From: Lachnoclostridium phytofermentans | GTDB taxonomy: Bacteria; Bacillota; Clostridia; Lachnospirales; Lachnospiraceae | DNA length: 64,000 nt | Assembly (NCBI RefSeq): GCF_000733755.1 | Contig: NZ_JPOF01000007.1 | Location: 124,001 to 188,000 of the forward strand | Direction of reading: 5' to 3' | In this document: positions 34,533 to 44,215 of the stretch, piece after piece | Layout: every line of letters starts with the position of its first letter | Numbering within the stretch: the first letter of the stretch is position 1 | Made by a program: the position numbers and the translations under genes | Notes under the pieces: generated by a model | The model's input: only the letters and a program-made list of their open reading frames with translations | The model's database searches: none | What the model was told of the DNA's origin: nothing

Positions 34533-35459
34533 ATGGGTAAACAATTAGTTCATAGTCCATTATTTCGTGATCCAATTTATGACGGTGCAGCAGATCCCGT
34601 GATCATATGGAATCACATAGAAAAACAGTGGTGGATGATATATACAAATCGTCGTGCGAATATAAAAACTCCTGGAGTGGAATGGGTACATGGAACTGAT
34701 TTGGGAGTTGCTTCTTCGAGTGATGGTGGGCATACCTTCGTTTATCGGGGAGTATTAGAAGGGCTTTCGATTGAACCAGGAAGAAATACGTTTTGGGCAC
34801 CTGAGATTATCTATGAAGATGAAATCTATCATATGTATGTGTCTTATATTACTGGTGTCCCATCTACTTGGGATTTTGAGCGACATATCTTACATTATAC
34901 CAGTAAGAACTTGTGGGACTGGGAGTATATCGGAAGGTTACCTCTATCTTCTAATCGTTGTATTGATGCTTGTGTACATAAGCTTCCAGATGGTAAATAC
35001 GGACTTTGGTATAAGGATGAAGTAAATGGTTCTCACACTTATATGGTAGAAAGTAGTGATTTGTTTGAGTTTCATAATCCAATCGCAGTCTTAGAGGAGT
35101 TCGCTCATGAAGGACCCAATGTATTTCGTTTTAAGGGATTTTATTGGATGATTATTGATACTTGGAAGGGGCAAGGAGTGTATCGAAGCAAAGATGCTAT
35201 GAACTGGAGCAGATGCAATGATATTTTATCAGAAACCGGACATAAGGAGGATGATTATGGGTTTGGTTTCCATGCAGATGTGCATGTTCAAGAAGATGAG
35301 GCATATATCTTTTATTTTACGCATCCTGGAAGGATACCATGTGTGGAAGAGAATTTTTATGAACAACAAAGAACTTCTCTTCAGATACGAAGACTAACGG
35401 TAAAAAACGGGGAACTCTCTTGTGACCGTGAGGAAGAATTTGTGTACGAATTAATTTAA
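34533..35459 (+). CDS. GH43-like five-bladed propeller glycosidase, cytoplasmic
   Basis: 308 residues from ATG 34533 (TAGGAGGCAGAG); the longer frame from 34491 lacks a binding site. There is no signal peptide, so it acts inside the cell. DGAADPVIIW near the start, FWAPEIIYEDEIYHMYVS, the CIDACVHK segment and HEGPNVFRFKGFYWMI supply the acidic residues in the order expected of GH43/GH32-type beta-propellers. It probably cleaves imported arabino- or xylo-oligosaccharides. It is followed after 15 bp by two ABC exporter genes, an unusual partner. Family subgroup is uncertain. Confidence 0.75.
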   Translation: MGKQLVHSPLFRDPIYDGAADPVIIWNHIEKQWWMIYTNRRANIKTPGVEWVHGTDLGVASSSDGGHTFVYRGVLEGLSIEPGRNTFWAPEIIYEDEIYHMYVSYITGVPSTWDFERHILHYTSKNLWDWEYIGRLPLSSNRCIDACVHKLPDGKYGLWYKDEVNGSHTYMVESSDLFEFHNPIAVLEEFAHEGPNVFRFKGFYWMIIDTWKGQGVYRSKDAMNWSRCNDILSETGHKEDDYGFGFHADVHVQEDEAYIFYFTHPGRIPCVEENFYEQQRTSLQIRRLTVKNGELSCDREEEFVYELI

Positions 35460-35474
35460 TAGGGGGAATAAGTA

Positions 35475-37145
35475 ATGAAAGAATTGCTGTTAAAGCGTAA
35501 GGGGAAATTTATACAATATCTAGCAGCATCCTTTATGTTTAATATTGATCGGTATGTTCAAATGGGCATTTTTGCCCTCATCATGTGGGCTGTCGAAAAA
35601 GGTAAGGATACCAATTACTCAGTAGTAGTAATTGTCACCATTCTAGCTTCGGTTTATAGTGCTGTAAGTTTTGTGATTTCACGTATGCTTCGAATAGGTT
35701 ATATGAGGGATACCATTTTGGATGTCCGACAACAAGCATTTGATAAAATCATGAGAATGCCATTTAAACAATTTTCCAAGAAAGGAAAAGAAATTTATCT
35801 ATCTAATTTAATCAATGATATTAATCAGTTTGAATCGGATTTCTTCATTAGTTTCTTAAACTTCTTGATTAACTCTGGCATGTTTATTATCAGTTTTATC
35901 ATCTTATTATGTTTAGATCCAGTTCTAGCTGCGGGGATGTTCATCGCTTCGATGCTCTTATACTTGGTATCTAGCATCTTCTCAAAGAAGACAGTAGCAT
36001 TAAAAGAGGAGGTATCGACTGCTTCTGAAGAATTTACTCAAGAGATTTCCAATACTTTTCATGGACTTGAAATTCTCAAACTAAATCGCATTGAGGATAA
36101 GTTTTTACAAAAGAGTATATCTTCGATTCGAAAGGTGGAACGAAAAAAATGTATCTCGAGTGTATTTACAGAAGGACAAAGAAATATTATTCAGATACTT
36201 TCCTACATTGTCACCTGTGGTGTTATGGTATACTTATGTATTAATTTTAAATACGGAATGTCACTAGCGCTCGCAACGTTTATCTTCCAGATTGCAAGTG
36301 CAATGAGCTTTAATTTAGTGGAAGCCTTCCCTCTGTGGAATGCTATGAAAGCATCCATTCGTATCTATCATAAGATTACAGATGATGAAGTAGAGGACAA
36401 ACAGAAGAAGGAAGAGAACCAAGAAGGATTAGACCGGATTCATTCTTTCGATTTTAAGAACGAAATTGTGGTGTCTGATGTATCGTTTGCCTATGAAAAT
36501 AAAACAATTTTATCTCATGCAAATTTTAAGATTAAAAAGGGAAAGAAGTACCTAATTAAAGGGGTTAGTGGTGCTGGTAAGTCAACACTCATGAATCTAC
36601 TCTCTATGACCTATGATAATTATGAGGGTGAGATTAGAGTAGATGGAATTGAGTACAAGACTATAATGGAAAAAACATTCCATGATAAAGTGGCATTTAT
36701 TTATCAGGATGTATTTCTTTTTGAAGATACCATTCGTAATAATATTACACTGTATAAAGATTTGCCTAAAGAGCGTGTAGATTTTGCAGCAAAAGCATGT
36801 GAATTGGATTCCGTAATAGCGGATCGAAAACTGGGTTTAGATGAGCCATTATCAGAAAACGGAAAGAATCTATCAGGCGGTCAGCGCCAGAGAATCTCGA
36901 TTGCCAGAGCGATTGCAAAGCAAGCAGAAATTTTATTTGTGGATGAAGGCACCTCAAGTCTGAATGAAGATTTAGGAAAAGAAATTGAGAAAGTGTTCTT
37001 ATCCTTACCTCAGACAGTAATTGCAATCAGCCACCGTTATTATGAAGGGGTTACAGATCAATACGATTATGTGCTTGAAATCAAAAATGGTCAGATCCAT
37101 CAATATGAGGCGAAAGAATATTTTGGGGAGGCAGTGACATGTTAA
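35475..37145 (+). CDS. ABC exporter half-transporter 1
   Basis: 556 residues: six membrane helices (about 1-300), then a nucleotide-binding domain. Walker A GVSGAGKS, signature LSGGQRQR, Walker B ILFVDEGTS with the catalytic glutamate, and H-loop AISHRYYEG. The D-loop region is SLNE instead of the usual SALD. It overlaps the next gene by 7 bp and the two are predicted to form a heterodimeric exporter of the MsbA/LmrA class. The substrate could be a drug, peptide or glycoside; context with a glycosidase is suggestive only. Confidence 0.9.
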   Translation: MKELLLKRKGKFIQYLAASFMFNIDRYVQMGIFALIMWAVEKGKDTNYSVVVIVTILASVYSAVSFVISRMLRIGYMRDTILDVRQQAFDKIMRMPFKQFSKKGKEIYLSNLINDINQFESDFFISFLNFLINSGMFIISFIILLCLDPVLAAGMFIASMLLYLVSSIFSKKTVALKEEVSTASEEFTQEISNTFHGLEILKLNRIEDKFLQKSISSIRKVERKKCISSVFTEGQRNIIQILSYIVTCGVMVYLCINFKYGMSLALATFIFQIASAMSFNLVEAFPLWNAMKASIRIYHKITDDEVEDKQKKEENQEGLDRIHSFDFKNEIVVSDVSFAYENKTILSHANFKIKKGKKYLIKGVSGAGKSTLMNLLSMTYDNYEGEIRVDGIEYKTIMEKTFHDKVAFIYQDVFLFEDTIRNNITLYKDLPKERVDFAAKACELDSVIADRKLGLDEPLSENGKNLSGGQRQRISIARAIAKQAEILFVDEGTSSLNEDLGKEIEKVFLSLPQTVIAISHRYYEGVTDQYDYVLEIKNGQIHQYEAKEYFGEAVTC

Positions 37146-38779
37146 AAAAAGTATTTAAAAGTACACCACAGATGGTAGTTGCCCTACTCTTTGCTGCCTT
37201 TAATAGCTTTTTAGAGGGTGCTGTTACTGTTAAGATGATGGGACTTATTGATTTTGCAATCGCAGGGGACTTAGAACTCTTAAAACAAAAGATACCAGGC
37301 CTTTTGATTCTTGCGCTAACGCTTTTACCAGTCGGCATCTTAACATCTATTACGAAAGCCTGGTATAAAAAAGATGCAAATTTAGCAATAAAAATGCATT
37401 ATATCAGGGGAGTATTTAAGAAAAACATATCAGAATTTCAAAAAGAAAATACAGCAAATTATATCTCTAGACTTACCAACGACTGCAATACCATTGATAA
37501 AAACTTTATTGAAGGTATCTATACCGTATTCCAAGGTATCGCTAATTTTTTCGTTGGTATATGGATTATCTCTACGGTAAGTCCATGGATGATATTACTT
37601 TCCTTTGTAATTATGTTAGCTAATGTTATCATCGCTGCCGTTATGCAAAAACCGGTAGAGCGAAATTATAAAGAACGTTCTGATATGTTTGATGGTTACA
37701 CTTCCTATATCAAAGAAGTATTATCCGCTTTTCATATTGTTAAGAGTAATAATTTGCAGGAGAAAGTCACGAAGGATTATTATGAAAAGAGCAATGAGAT
37801 TCAAAAGAAAGGTTATCTCATTGAGAAGATGATGACTTTTATCAATGGCGCACAAAATCTCACTATGAATACATCGATGTACGGTATTTTATGTATCCTA
37901 GGCTATCTAACGATACAAGGGAAGATTACAGCCGGTGGATTATTAATTGTAACACAAGGAATTCAAAAACTTGCTTGGCCATTATTTATGTTAAGCGAAG
38001 CCTTACCTAAGGTATTTACCTCAAAATCTCTTAGTGAAAAAATTGGAGATAGTCTTAAAAATTCCGATACTTACGAAGAAAATATAGCAATGCCAGTATT
38101 TAAAGAGGGGATTGTTCTTAAAGATGTAGAGTTTCGGTATGAAGATGAATTGGATAACAAGAAAATTCTATCTGGTGTGAATTTAAACTTAAAGAAAAAT
38201 GGCAAGTATTTAATTGTAGGCCCTAGTGGTGGAGGGAAATCTACCTTGCTTAAACTCCTTCGAAAGTATTTTGCTCCAACAAGTGGGAATATTTTAATTG
38301 ATGGAATACCACTTCGTGATGTCAAGAAAGAAGATTACTTTGCAATGATAGCAAATGTAGAGCAGCAAGTATTTATCTTTCATGATACCTTAAGAAATAA
38401 TATAACTCTTTATAAATCATACAGTGAAGAAGAAATAGGGGCAGCGATTGAAGCAGCCGGCCTTACAGGCTTTGTGCAGAATCTCCCAGATGGACTTGAT
38501 ACTATGATTTATGACAATGGACGGAATATTTCTGGTGGTGAGCGTAGCCGTATTGTGATAGCAAGAGCTATGTTAACAAAAGCAAGTATTCTATTTATGG
38601 ATGAAGCATTTGCATCGCTTGATATGGAGCGGGCAAGAGAGATTGAACAGACGATTTTAAAACTAAAAGATATCACTGTAATCAATGTTAGTCATGTTGT
38701 ATTCCGAGATACCAAAGAGCAGTATGATGGAGTATTTACAGTGAAGGGAACAGTAAAACCATTACTCAGTCAAGAATAA
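37139..38779 (+). CDS. ABC exporter half-transporter 2
   Basis: 546 residues with the same layout as the preceding protein. Walker A GPSGGGKS, signature ISGGERSR, Walker B ILFMDEAFASLD, H-loop NVSHVVF. Signature differences between the two subunits fit the asymmetric ATP sites of heterodimeric exporters. GGGAGG within the upstream gene supports ATG 37139. It ends the operon of GH43-like gene plus two transporter halves. A stable TTCG-loop hairpin lies 65 bp downstream. Confidence 0.9.
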   Translation: MLKKVFKSTPQMVVALLFAAFNSFLEGAVTVKMMGLIDFAIAGDLELLKQKIPGLLILALTLLPVGILTSITKAWYKKDANLAIKMHYIRGVFKKNISEFQKENTANYISRLTNDCNTIDKNFIEGIYTVFQGIANFFVGIWIISTVSPWMILLSFVIMLANVIIAAVMQKPVERNYKERSDMFDGYTSYIKEVLSAFHIVKSNNLQEKVTKDYYEKSNEIQKKGYLIEKMMTFINGAQNLTMNTSMYGILCILGYLTIQGKITAGGLLIVTQGIQKLAWPLFMLSEALPKVFTSKSLSEKIGDSLKNSDTYEENIAMPVFKEGIVLKDVEFRYEDELDNKKILSGVNLNLKKNGKYLIVGPSGGGKSTLLKLLRKYFAPTSGNILIDGIPLRDVKKEDYFAMIANVEQQVFIFHDTLRNNITLYKSYSEEEIGAAIEAAGLTGFVQNLPDGLDTMIYDNGRNISGGERSRIVIARAMLTKASILFMDEAFASLDMERAREIEQTILKLKDITVINVSHVVFRDTKEQYDGVFTVKGTVKPLLSQE

Positions 38780-38842
38780 TATTATCGGATACCTTATTAA
38801 CTTAAATATATTGAATTAAGCTTATCACAAAACCTAATACAC

Positions 38843-38866
38843 ACCACATCTGTTCGCAGATGTGGT
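38843..38866. other. Stable UUCG tetraloop hairpin
   Basis: ACCACATCTG-TTCG-CAGATGTGGT, a perfect 10-bp stem with a UUCG loop. No U tract follows, so it may stabilise the 3' end of the exporter mRNA instead of terminating it. Confidence 0.65.
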
Positions 38867-38992
38867 ACTGCTATTAAAAATCTGAAAATATCTTTTTCAT
38901 TTTTATAATAATGTTGTATAATGGTTACGCAGATGAAATATGGAAAAATAAAATATGCATAGCAAATACGAATATGCGGAAAAGAGGGGACT

Positions 38993-39931
38993 ATGTCGTT
39001 ACAAGTACAAAATTTGATGAAAAAGTATGGAGACAAGGTAGTTGTTGAAGATTTAAGTTTTGAGATTACAAAACCAGGAGTGTATGCTTTACTTGGTACG
39101 AACGGTGCTGGTAAAACAACCTCACTACGTATTATTCTAGGTATGTTAGCCCACGATGGTGGCAAAGTACTTTGGAATGGAGCACCACTGGATCCTGTAA
39201 AGGCAAATGTAGGATACCTTGCAGAAGAACGTGGCTTATATCCGAAATACTCTTTACTTGACCAGTTATTGTACTTTGCGAAATTAAAGAATGTTCCTAA
39301 GAAAACAGCAATGGAACGAATTAAATATTGGTCGGATCGTTTACAAGTAAATGAATATGTATTTCCACCAAAGACAAAAGGAAAGAAGTCGAAAGCAAAC
39401 AGAGCAGATCAATTATCAAAGGGTAACCAACAGAAAGTTCAGTTAATGGCTGCTTTAATTTCAGATCCTAAATTAATCATCTTAGATGAGCCGTTAAGTG
39501 GTTTGGATCCGGTAAATACGGACCTATTCAAATCAATTATTCGTGAACAGATTGCACAGGATAAATATCTTATCATGTCAAGTCACCAGATGCCTACGAT
39601 TGAAGAATTCTGTAGTGACATCACAATCTTAAATCGTGGTAAGGCAGTGTTACAGGGAAATCTGAATGAAATTAAAAAAAGTTATGGTAGAGTAAATCTT
39701 TTTGTTAAGAGCGATGTAGATATTGCTTCTTATATTGAAGAGTTTGGATTAAGAATCGTGAATAAAACACCAAGTGAATATCACTTAAAAGTTCAGAATG
39801 AGCAACAGGCAATGGATTTTCTAGCAAAACTCATTGGAGAAAAGATTCCAGTAGTTAAATTTGAGCTGCGCGAGCCATCGTTGCATGAAATATTCGTAGA
39901 AAAGGTGGGAGATGTTCATGAAGAAAAGTAG
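38993..39931 (+). CDS. ABC transporter ATP-binding protein, NatA-like
   Basis: 312 residues. Walker A GTNGAGKTT, signature LSKGNQQK, Walker B LIILDEPLSGLDP and H-loop SSHQMPT are intact; about 80 C-terminal residues form the DUF4162 extension typical of NatA-type proteins. It powers two ABC-2 permeases encoded directly downstream (20-bp overlap with the first). NatAB in B. subtilis extrudes Na+; other homologues export drugs or lipids. The ATG follows AGAGGGGACT. Confidence 0.92.
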   Translation: MSLQVQNLMKKYGDKVVVEDLSFEITKPGVYALLGTNGAGKTTSLRIILGMLAHDGGKVLWNGAPLDPVKANVGYLAEERGLYPKYSLLDQLLYFAKLKNVPKKTAMERIKYWSDRLQVNEYVFPPKTKGKKSKANRADQLSKGNQQKVQLMAALISDPKLIILDEPLSGLDPVNTDLFKSIIREQIAQDKYLIMSSHQMPTIEEFCSDITILNRGKAVLQGNLNEIKKSYGRVNLFVKSDVDIASYIEEFGLRIVNKTPSEYHLKVQNEQQAMDFLAKLIGEKIPVVKFELREPSLHEIFVEKVGDVHEEK

Positions 39932-41249
39932 TATCACTGGATGGAAGGACGTCTTTTCTTTTACCTTGATTCAAACCTTAAAGAGTAAGGCGTTTATTGT
40001 TAGTTTTATTATATTTGTTGTATTGTCTATCGTTTCCATGCCGGTACTTTCCATGATTATGAATAAGGATTCAAAGTCAGAGGATGGCACTAATCCGATA
40101 CAAAAAGTCTATATTAATGATCAGGTTGCTTGGTCTAATGGTGGTTTTATACCAGTACTTAGTCAGGAGAACTTAAGTCATATTAAGTTTGAATCGCTCA
40201 CGGAAGATTATGATACGGTTGTGAATCGTATCGAACAGGAAGAGAATACCTCAGTTATTGTTAACATAACTGAAACAGAATCAACCTTTCAATTGGAATT
40301 TATAAAAGCGAGTAATGAAAGTGTAAAAGAGTCTCATGTGCAGACATTAAGTGAAGCATTGCTAGAGGCATTTGATGGATATCGAATTACTCAGTTAGGA
40401 ATCACACATGATCAGTTATCCCTGATTCAAGCAAGCGTTACAACTTCTGTTACTGTAGCGGACATGAATGGAAATGCAGTGATCAGTGAGGATACCTCGA
40501 TCACAGATTCTCAATACTGGTTTATCTATGGGATATTATTTATGGTCTTAATGGTCAATGTAATGGCAAGTTCCCAGATAGCGTCTTCTGTCGTTTCTGA
40601 TAAATCTTCTAAAGTGTTAGAGTATTTATTAACTTCTGTGAGACCATTGGCTATTATGATTGGTAAAATCCTTGCAATGCTTGCTGCTGTGTTAATGCAA
40701 TTTGCTGGAATTTTTGTTTGTATATTGATTTCAAATTCGGTTACTTCGAAGGTTTTCTCGCCAAATGGTGAAAATATGCTTACTGAATCTCTACCTTCCG
40801 GTATCTTTGATAATATTAACATAGTTAATATTATATTATGTATTGCAGTGGTATTGCTAGGTATGATCTTCTATGCTACTCTTGCAGGGCTTGCCGGTGC
40901 TACCGTAAGCCGTATCGAGGAAGCGAGTGAGAGTTTAACAGTGTTTACCTTTGTCAACCTAGCTGGTGCTTATATCGGTATGGGGGCAGCAGGTGTGCTG
41001 ATGGCTAGCGGTACCAATGGCTTTGTAACATTTGCCTTATTATTCCCGTTATCTTCCCCATTTTTATTGCCTGGAGCGATGTTTGTTGGAAAGGTATCGG
41101 TAGGATTATCGATTCTATCTATCGTACTCCTAGTGATTTTTGTTATCTTACTATTTAAATTCGTAGCTAGAGTATATGAAACTTTAATCCTTCATAATGG
41201 AACTAGAATCGGACTGAAGGAACTAGTAAAGATTTCTAAGAATGTTTAG
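39918..41249 (+). CDS. ABC-2 permease, NatB-like, first copy
   Basis: 443 residues from ATG 39918; an in-frame ATG at 39912 is too close to GGGAG. One N-terminal membrane segment (about 20-43), an external domain of about 150 residues, then five C-terminal segments beginning near YWFIYGILFMVLMVNVMAS, with VVSDKSSKVLEYLLTSVRP as the conserved cytoplasmic loop of ABC-2 permeases. It overlaps the ATPase gene and is paralogous to the next gene, so a permease heterodimer is likely. Confidence 0.9.
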   Translation: MKKSSITGWKDVFSFTLIQTLKSKAFIVSFIIFVVLSIVSMPVLSMIMNKDSKSEDGTNPIQKVYINDQVAWSNGGFIPVLSQENLSHIKFESLTEDYDTVVNRIEQEENTSVIVNITETESTFQLEFIKASNESVKESHVQTLSEALLEAFDGYRITQLGITHDQLSLIQASVTTSVTVADMNGNAVISEDTSITDSQYWFIYGILFMVLMVNVMASSQIASSVVSDKSSKVLEYLLTSVRPLAIMIGKILAMLAAVLMQFAGIFVCILISNSVTSKVFSPNGENMLTESLPSGIFDNINIVNIILCIAVVLLGMIFYATLAGLAGATVSRIEEASESLTVFTFVNLAGAYIGMGAAGVLMASGTNGFVTFALLFPLSSPFLLPGAMFVGKVSVGLSILSIVLLVIFVILLFKFVARVYETLILHNGTRIGLKELVKISKNV

Positions 41250-41275
41250 GAAGGCTGAAATGGGAGGTAAATGTG

Positions 41276-42646
41276 ATGAATGAAATGCGGCAAAATAAGA
41301 ATTCCAACCTAGGCTCAAGCTTTCGAGGATGGAAATCTGTCTATAGTTTTACGTTTCGACAGGCTACCAAAGGTGCTGGATTTAAAGTAGTAACAGCACT
41401 CATTGCGATATTGATTATTGCTGGCTTTATCTTAATGAATGTACTAGTAGCAAAGCCTGATAAAGAGGAAGAAATTAATCCTTCCAAGATTACAAGTGTC
41501 TATGTACAAGATCAGAGCGGTATCGCTCCGGCGGATTATGAAAGCTTGATGAAGCAGTTTTCACCAGTCATCTTTGGAAATACGAAATTTAACTTAATGG
41601 AGACAGTAGAACTCACAGAAGCTATAAAAAGTGCAATGAATGATTCTAATACTTCCATTGTAGTTAGTATTACAAAGAATGAAGAGGGTTATCAAATAGA
41701 AGCATTCATACCAGAGGGATCTATCATAGAGGAATCCGCTACTACTGAACTTCTTGAAACGATGAAGCAGTGTTTTGAAACAAATAAGTTAGTTCAAGCA
41801 GGTCTTTCAGTAAACCAATTAACAACAGCGTTAAAGCCAATGAATACGATGATAACTGAAGTGGGTGAGGATAATAATCCGGCTACGTTTATTATTAAAA
41901 TGATAGCACCTATGATATTTGGGTTAGTGCTATACTTTATGTTATTATTACATGGTCAGACAATCAGCAAGGAAGTTTCAACAGAAAAAACTTCAAAGTT
42001 AATGGAAACTTTGTTAACCTCTGTTCATCCGTATGCGATGATTACAGGTAAGGTACTAGCAATCTCATCCATTGCCATCTTACAGTTTCTAACATGGGTT
42101 ATTTCTATATTTGTTGGATTGTATGGAGGTACTGCGGTTGCTCATGCAATTTATCCAGAGTATGAGAATACAGCTATCACAATTATTAATTTCTTAAAAG
42201 ACAATATTGGAGAATCAGCATTCTCTTTACCAGCAGTAATATTAGCAGTCTTAGTGTTCTGTGTAGGCTTCTTGTTCTATTGTGTATTAGCAGGACTAGC
42301 TGGCTGTATGGTAACTAGACCGGAGGACGCAGCAAGTACACAGGGTGTTTTTGTCTTCCCTATTGTAATCAGCTGGATGGTATGCTATTTTGCTTCCGCT
42401 GCTGGAAATGAAGGTGTATTAAGAATTGCAAGATTTGTTCCATTCACAACACCATTTAGTGTTCCGGTTGACTTGATTACTGGTACGATTGGGATTGGAC
42501 AGGGTATAGTTGCATTCTTACTTTTATTAATATTCTCCCTGTTAGTTATTATGTTAGCTGCGAGAATCTATCGTGGCTTAGTGTTATACAATGGACAGAA
42601 GTTAAGTTTAAAAACTATGTTTCAGGTTTTAAAAGCGAAGCAATAG
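41276..42646 (+). CDS. ABC-2 permease, NatB-like, second copy
   Basis: 456 residues; ATG 41276 with GGGAGG at 41262-41267 (GTG 41273 is possible). It opens with FRGWKSVYSFTFRQATKG, parallel to ITGWKDVFSFTLIQTLKS of the first copy. It has the same one-plus-five membrane layout with the loop VSTEKTSKLMETLLTSVHP. The paralogy shows tandem duplication. With the ATPase it makes a three-gene export operon that ends at a strong terminator. The substrate is not deducible. Confidence 0.9.
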   Translation: MNEMRQNKNSNLGSSFRGWKSVYSFTFRQATKGAGFKVVTALIAILIIAGFILMNVLVAKPDKEEEINPSKITSVYVQDQSGIAPADYESLMKQFSPVIFGNTKFNLMETVELTEAIKSAMNDSNTSIVVSITKNEEGYQIEAFIPEGSIIEESATTELLETMKQCFETNKLVQAGLSVNQLTTALKPMNTMITEVGEDNNPATFIIKMIAPMIFGLVLYFMLLLHGQTISKEVSTEKTSKLMETLLTSVHPYAMITGKVLAISSIAILQFLTWVISIFVGLYGGTAVAHAIYPEYENTAITIINFLKDNIGESAFSLPAVILAVLVFCVGFLFYCVLAGLAGCMVTRPEDAASTQGVFVFPIVISWMVCYFASAAGNEGVLRIARFVPFTTPFSVPVDLITGTIGIGQGIVAFLLLLIFSLLVIMLAARIYRGLVLYNGQKLSLKTMFQVLKAKQ

Positions 42647-42673
42647 GAAATAAATAGATTAGATAATAGATAT

Positions 42674-42733
42674 AACTGTTGTAAGATAGCTCCTATGATA
42701 CTTGGAGAATTTTATCTTACAACAGTTTTTTTA
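42674..42733 (+). terminator. Terminator of the NatAB-like operon
   Basis: Fifteen-bp perfect outer stem (42674-42688 with 42713-42727, core CTGTTGTAAGATA), inner CTCC/GGAG and a run of seven T. Confidence 0.9.
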
Positions 42734-42799
42734 TGTATTATTTAAGTTATCTTTTTATACATTTCTGTTGAACTGAAATAAAGATAAGGAGGGGAGGCT

Positions 42800-42835
42800 A
42801 TGGTATCAGAGGATAAAGAATGTTTTCACCGTTAA
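42800..42835 (+). other. 11-codon ORF with strong ribosome binding site
   Basis: MVSEDKECFHR follows AGGAGGGGAGG. Its stop codon lies inside the palindrome at 42831. It could be a leader peptide or the 5' scar of a deleted gene. Confidence 0.3.
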
Positions 42836-42842
42836 CGTTAAC
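42831..42842. promoter_or_regulatory. Palindromic operator GTTAACGTTAAC
   Basis: A 12-bp perfect palindrome centred on CG, the LacI-family style, 210 bp before the regulator gene. Three ten-bp direct repeats (TTAACGTAAT, ATAACGTAAA, ATAACGGAGT; 43011-43040) sharing TAACG run into the gene's ribosome binding site. Autoregulation of the regulator is likely. Confidence 0.5.
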
Positions 42843-43051
42843 GAAAAAACACAATTAGTTTCATATTTACTAGTGACAAATGTAGTCAGATGGTTTATAA
42901 TGCAGATATAAGTGCTTTATAAGGTGAAGCTGATAGGTGACAGGAACGCTATATATTAAATTACATCGTATTACAACAGGAATGAAATACATATTATGAT
43001 ACAATTAAAATTAACGTAATATAACGTAAAATAACGGAGTGGGGGGATAGG

Positions 43052-44110
43052 ATGAAGAAAAGAGTGACTATCGCTGAAATAGCAAAGAGGTGCAATACTT
43101 CCATTGGTACAGTGGATCGTGCTTTAAATAACCGAAGTGGGATTCATTCAGAGACGAAGGATTTCATTTTACAGACAGCGAAAGAGATGGGATATCAAAC
43201 CAATCCTATTGCAGGAGCTTTAAGTCGAAAGAAGTCAATACGCTTAGGGATTGTATACTGTGAAAATCATGCGGATTTTTATGACTATGTAAACAGAGGA
43301 ATTGAACAGGCAGCGAAAGAATTACTGATTTACGGAGTAGAAGTAACTAAGTGGAAGACAAAGAACCTTTCATGGGAAGAACAGCTAGAGTTATTAGAAT
43401 CGATAGATTTAAATTCCTACGATGGTTTTGCAATTAATTCTGCTGGTATGCAAACTGATGCAATTCTAAATCACATCGTGGACTTGGGAATTCCTGTCCT
43501 GACCTTTAACACAGATGCTCCGGCAACAAAGCGTTTTTGTTATATAGGAGCGAACGCCAGACAGGCGGGGAATTTAGCTGGTGAACTGATTGGGAAGCTA
43601 ATGGGGCAAGAAGGAAAAGTTGCAGCGCTTGGAAGTTTTTTAGCAACCAACTCCTTCATTGAACGATTTATTGGGTTTTATGAAGTAATCCAACGGGAAT
43701 ATCCGAAGATAACACTATGTCCATTTTCTGAATGTTTTAATGATACAAAAAGTGCTTATCATGAAACATTACGAGTTTTAGAGAAAGAATCAGATATAAA
43801 AGCGTTGTATATTACAGGATCAGCTGGTACGGTTGGTGCCATAGAGGCAATAAAAGAGCTTGGAAGGAAAGATATGATATTAGTTGGGTATGATATTACT
43901 GAGCCTACCATACAGGCATTAAAGGAAGGCTGGTGTACCGCTGTTTTATATCAGGATCCTTATTTTCAAGGATATCATGCAGTGAAAGTTTTAGCGAAAC
44001 ACATGTTAGAAGGATTTGTTCCTAGATCACCGTTATTGACAGTTGATACTAAAATTATGATGAAGTACAACCTAGAAGAATGTGAGAATACAGCATTATT
44101 TTTATCATAA
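43052..44110 (+). CDS. LacI-family transcriptional regulator of the uxu genes
   Basis: 352 residues. The N-terminal helix-turn-helix VTIAEIAKRCNTSIGTVDRALNNRSGI is followed by a hinge helix and a periplasmic-binding-protein-like sugar domain (LGIVYCENHADFYDYVNRGIEQAA onwards, with GYDITEP near the end). It lies 105 bp before uxuA and in the same direction, so it probably controls the mannonate genes with a hexuronate intermediate as inducer. Its own leader has LacI-style palindrome and repeats. RBS is GGAGTGGGGGG. Confidence 0.88.
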   Translation: MKKRVTIAEIAKRCNTSIGTVDRALNNRSGIHSETKDFILQTAKEMGYQTNPIAGALSRKKSIRLGIVYCENHADFYDYVNRGIEQAAKELLIYGVEVTKWKTKNLSWEEQLELLESIDLNSYDGFAINSAGMQTDAILNHIVDLGIPVLTFNTDAPATKRFCYIGANARQAGNLAGELIGKLMGQEGKVAALGSFLATNSFIERFIGFYEVIQREYPKITLCPFSECFNDTKSAYHETLRVLEKESDIKALYITGSAGTVGAIEAIKELGRKDMILVGYDITEPTIQALKEGWCTAVLYQDPYFQGYHAVKVLAKHMLEGFVPRSPLLTVDTKIMMKYNLEECENTALFLS

Positions 44111-44215
44111 TGCAAAACTTGGGGAAGGAATATTTTATCTGAGCCTGTAACTAAAAATGAGACACAAGTAAACAATAATAAAAATAATCTATAGAAATTT
44201 AAGGAGGAATATGAT

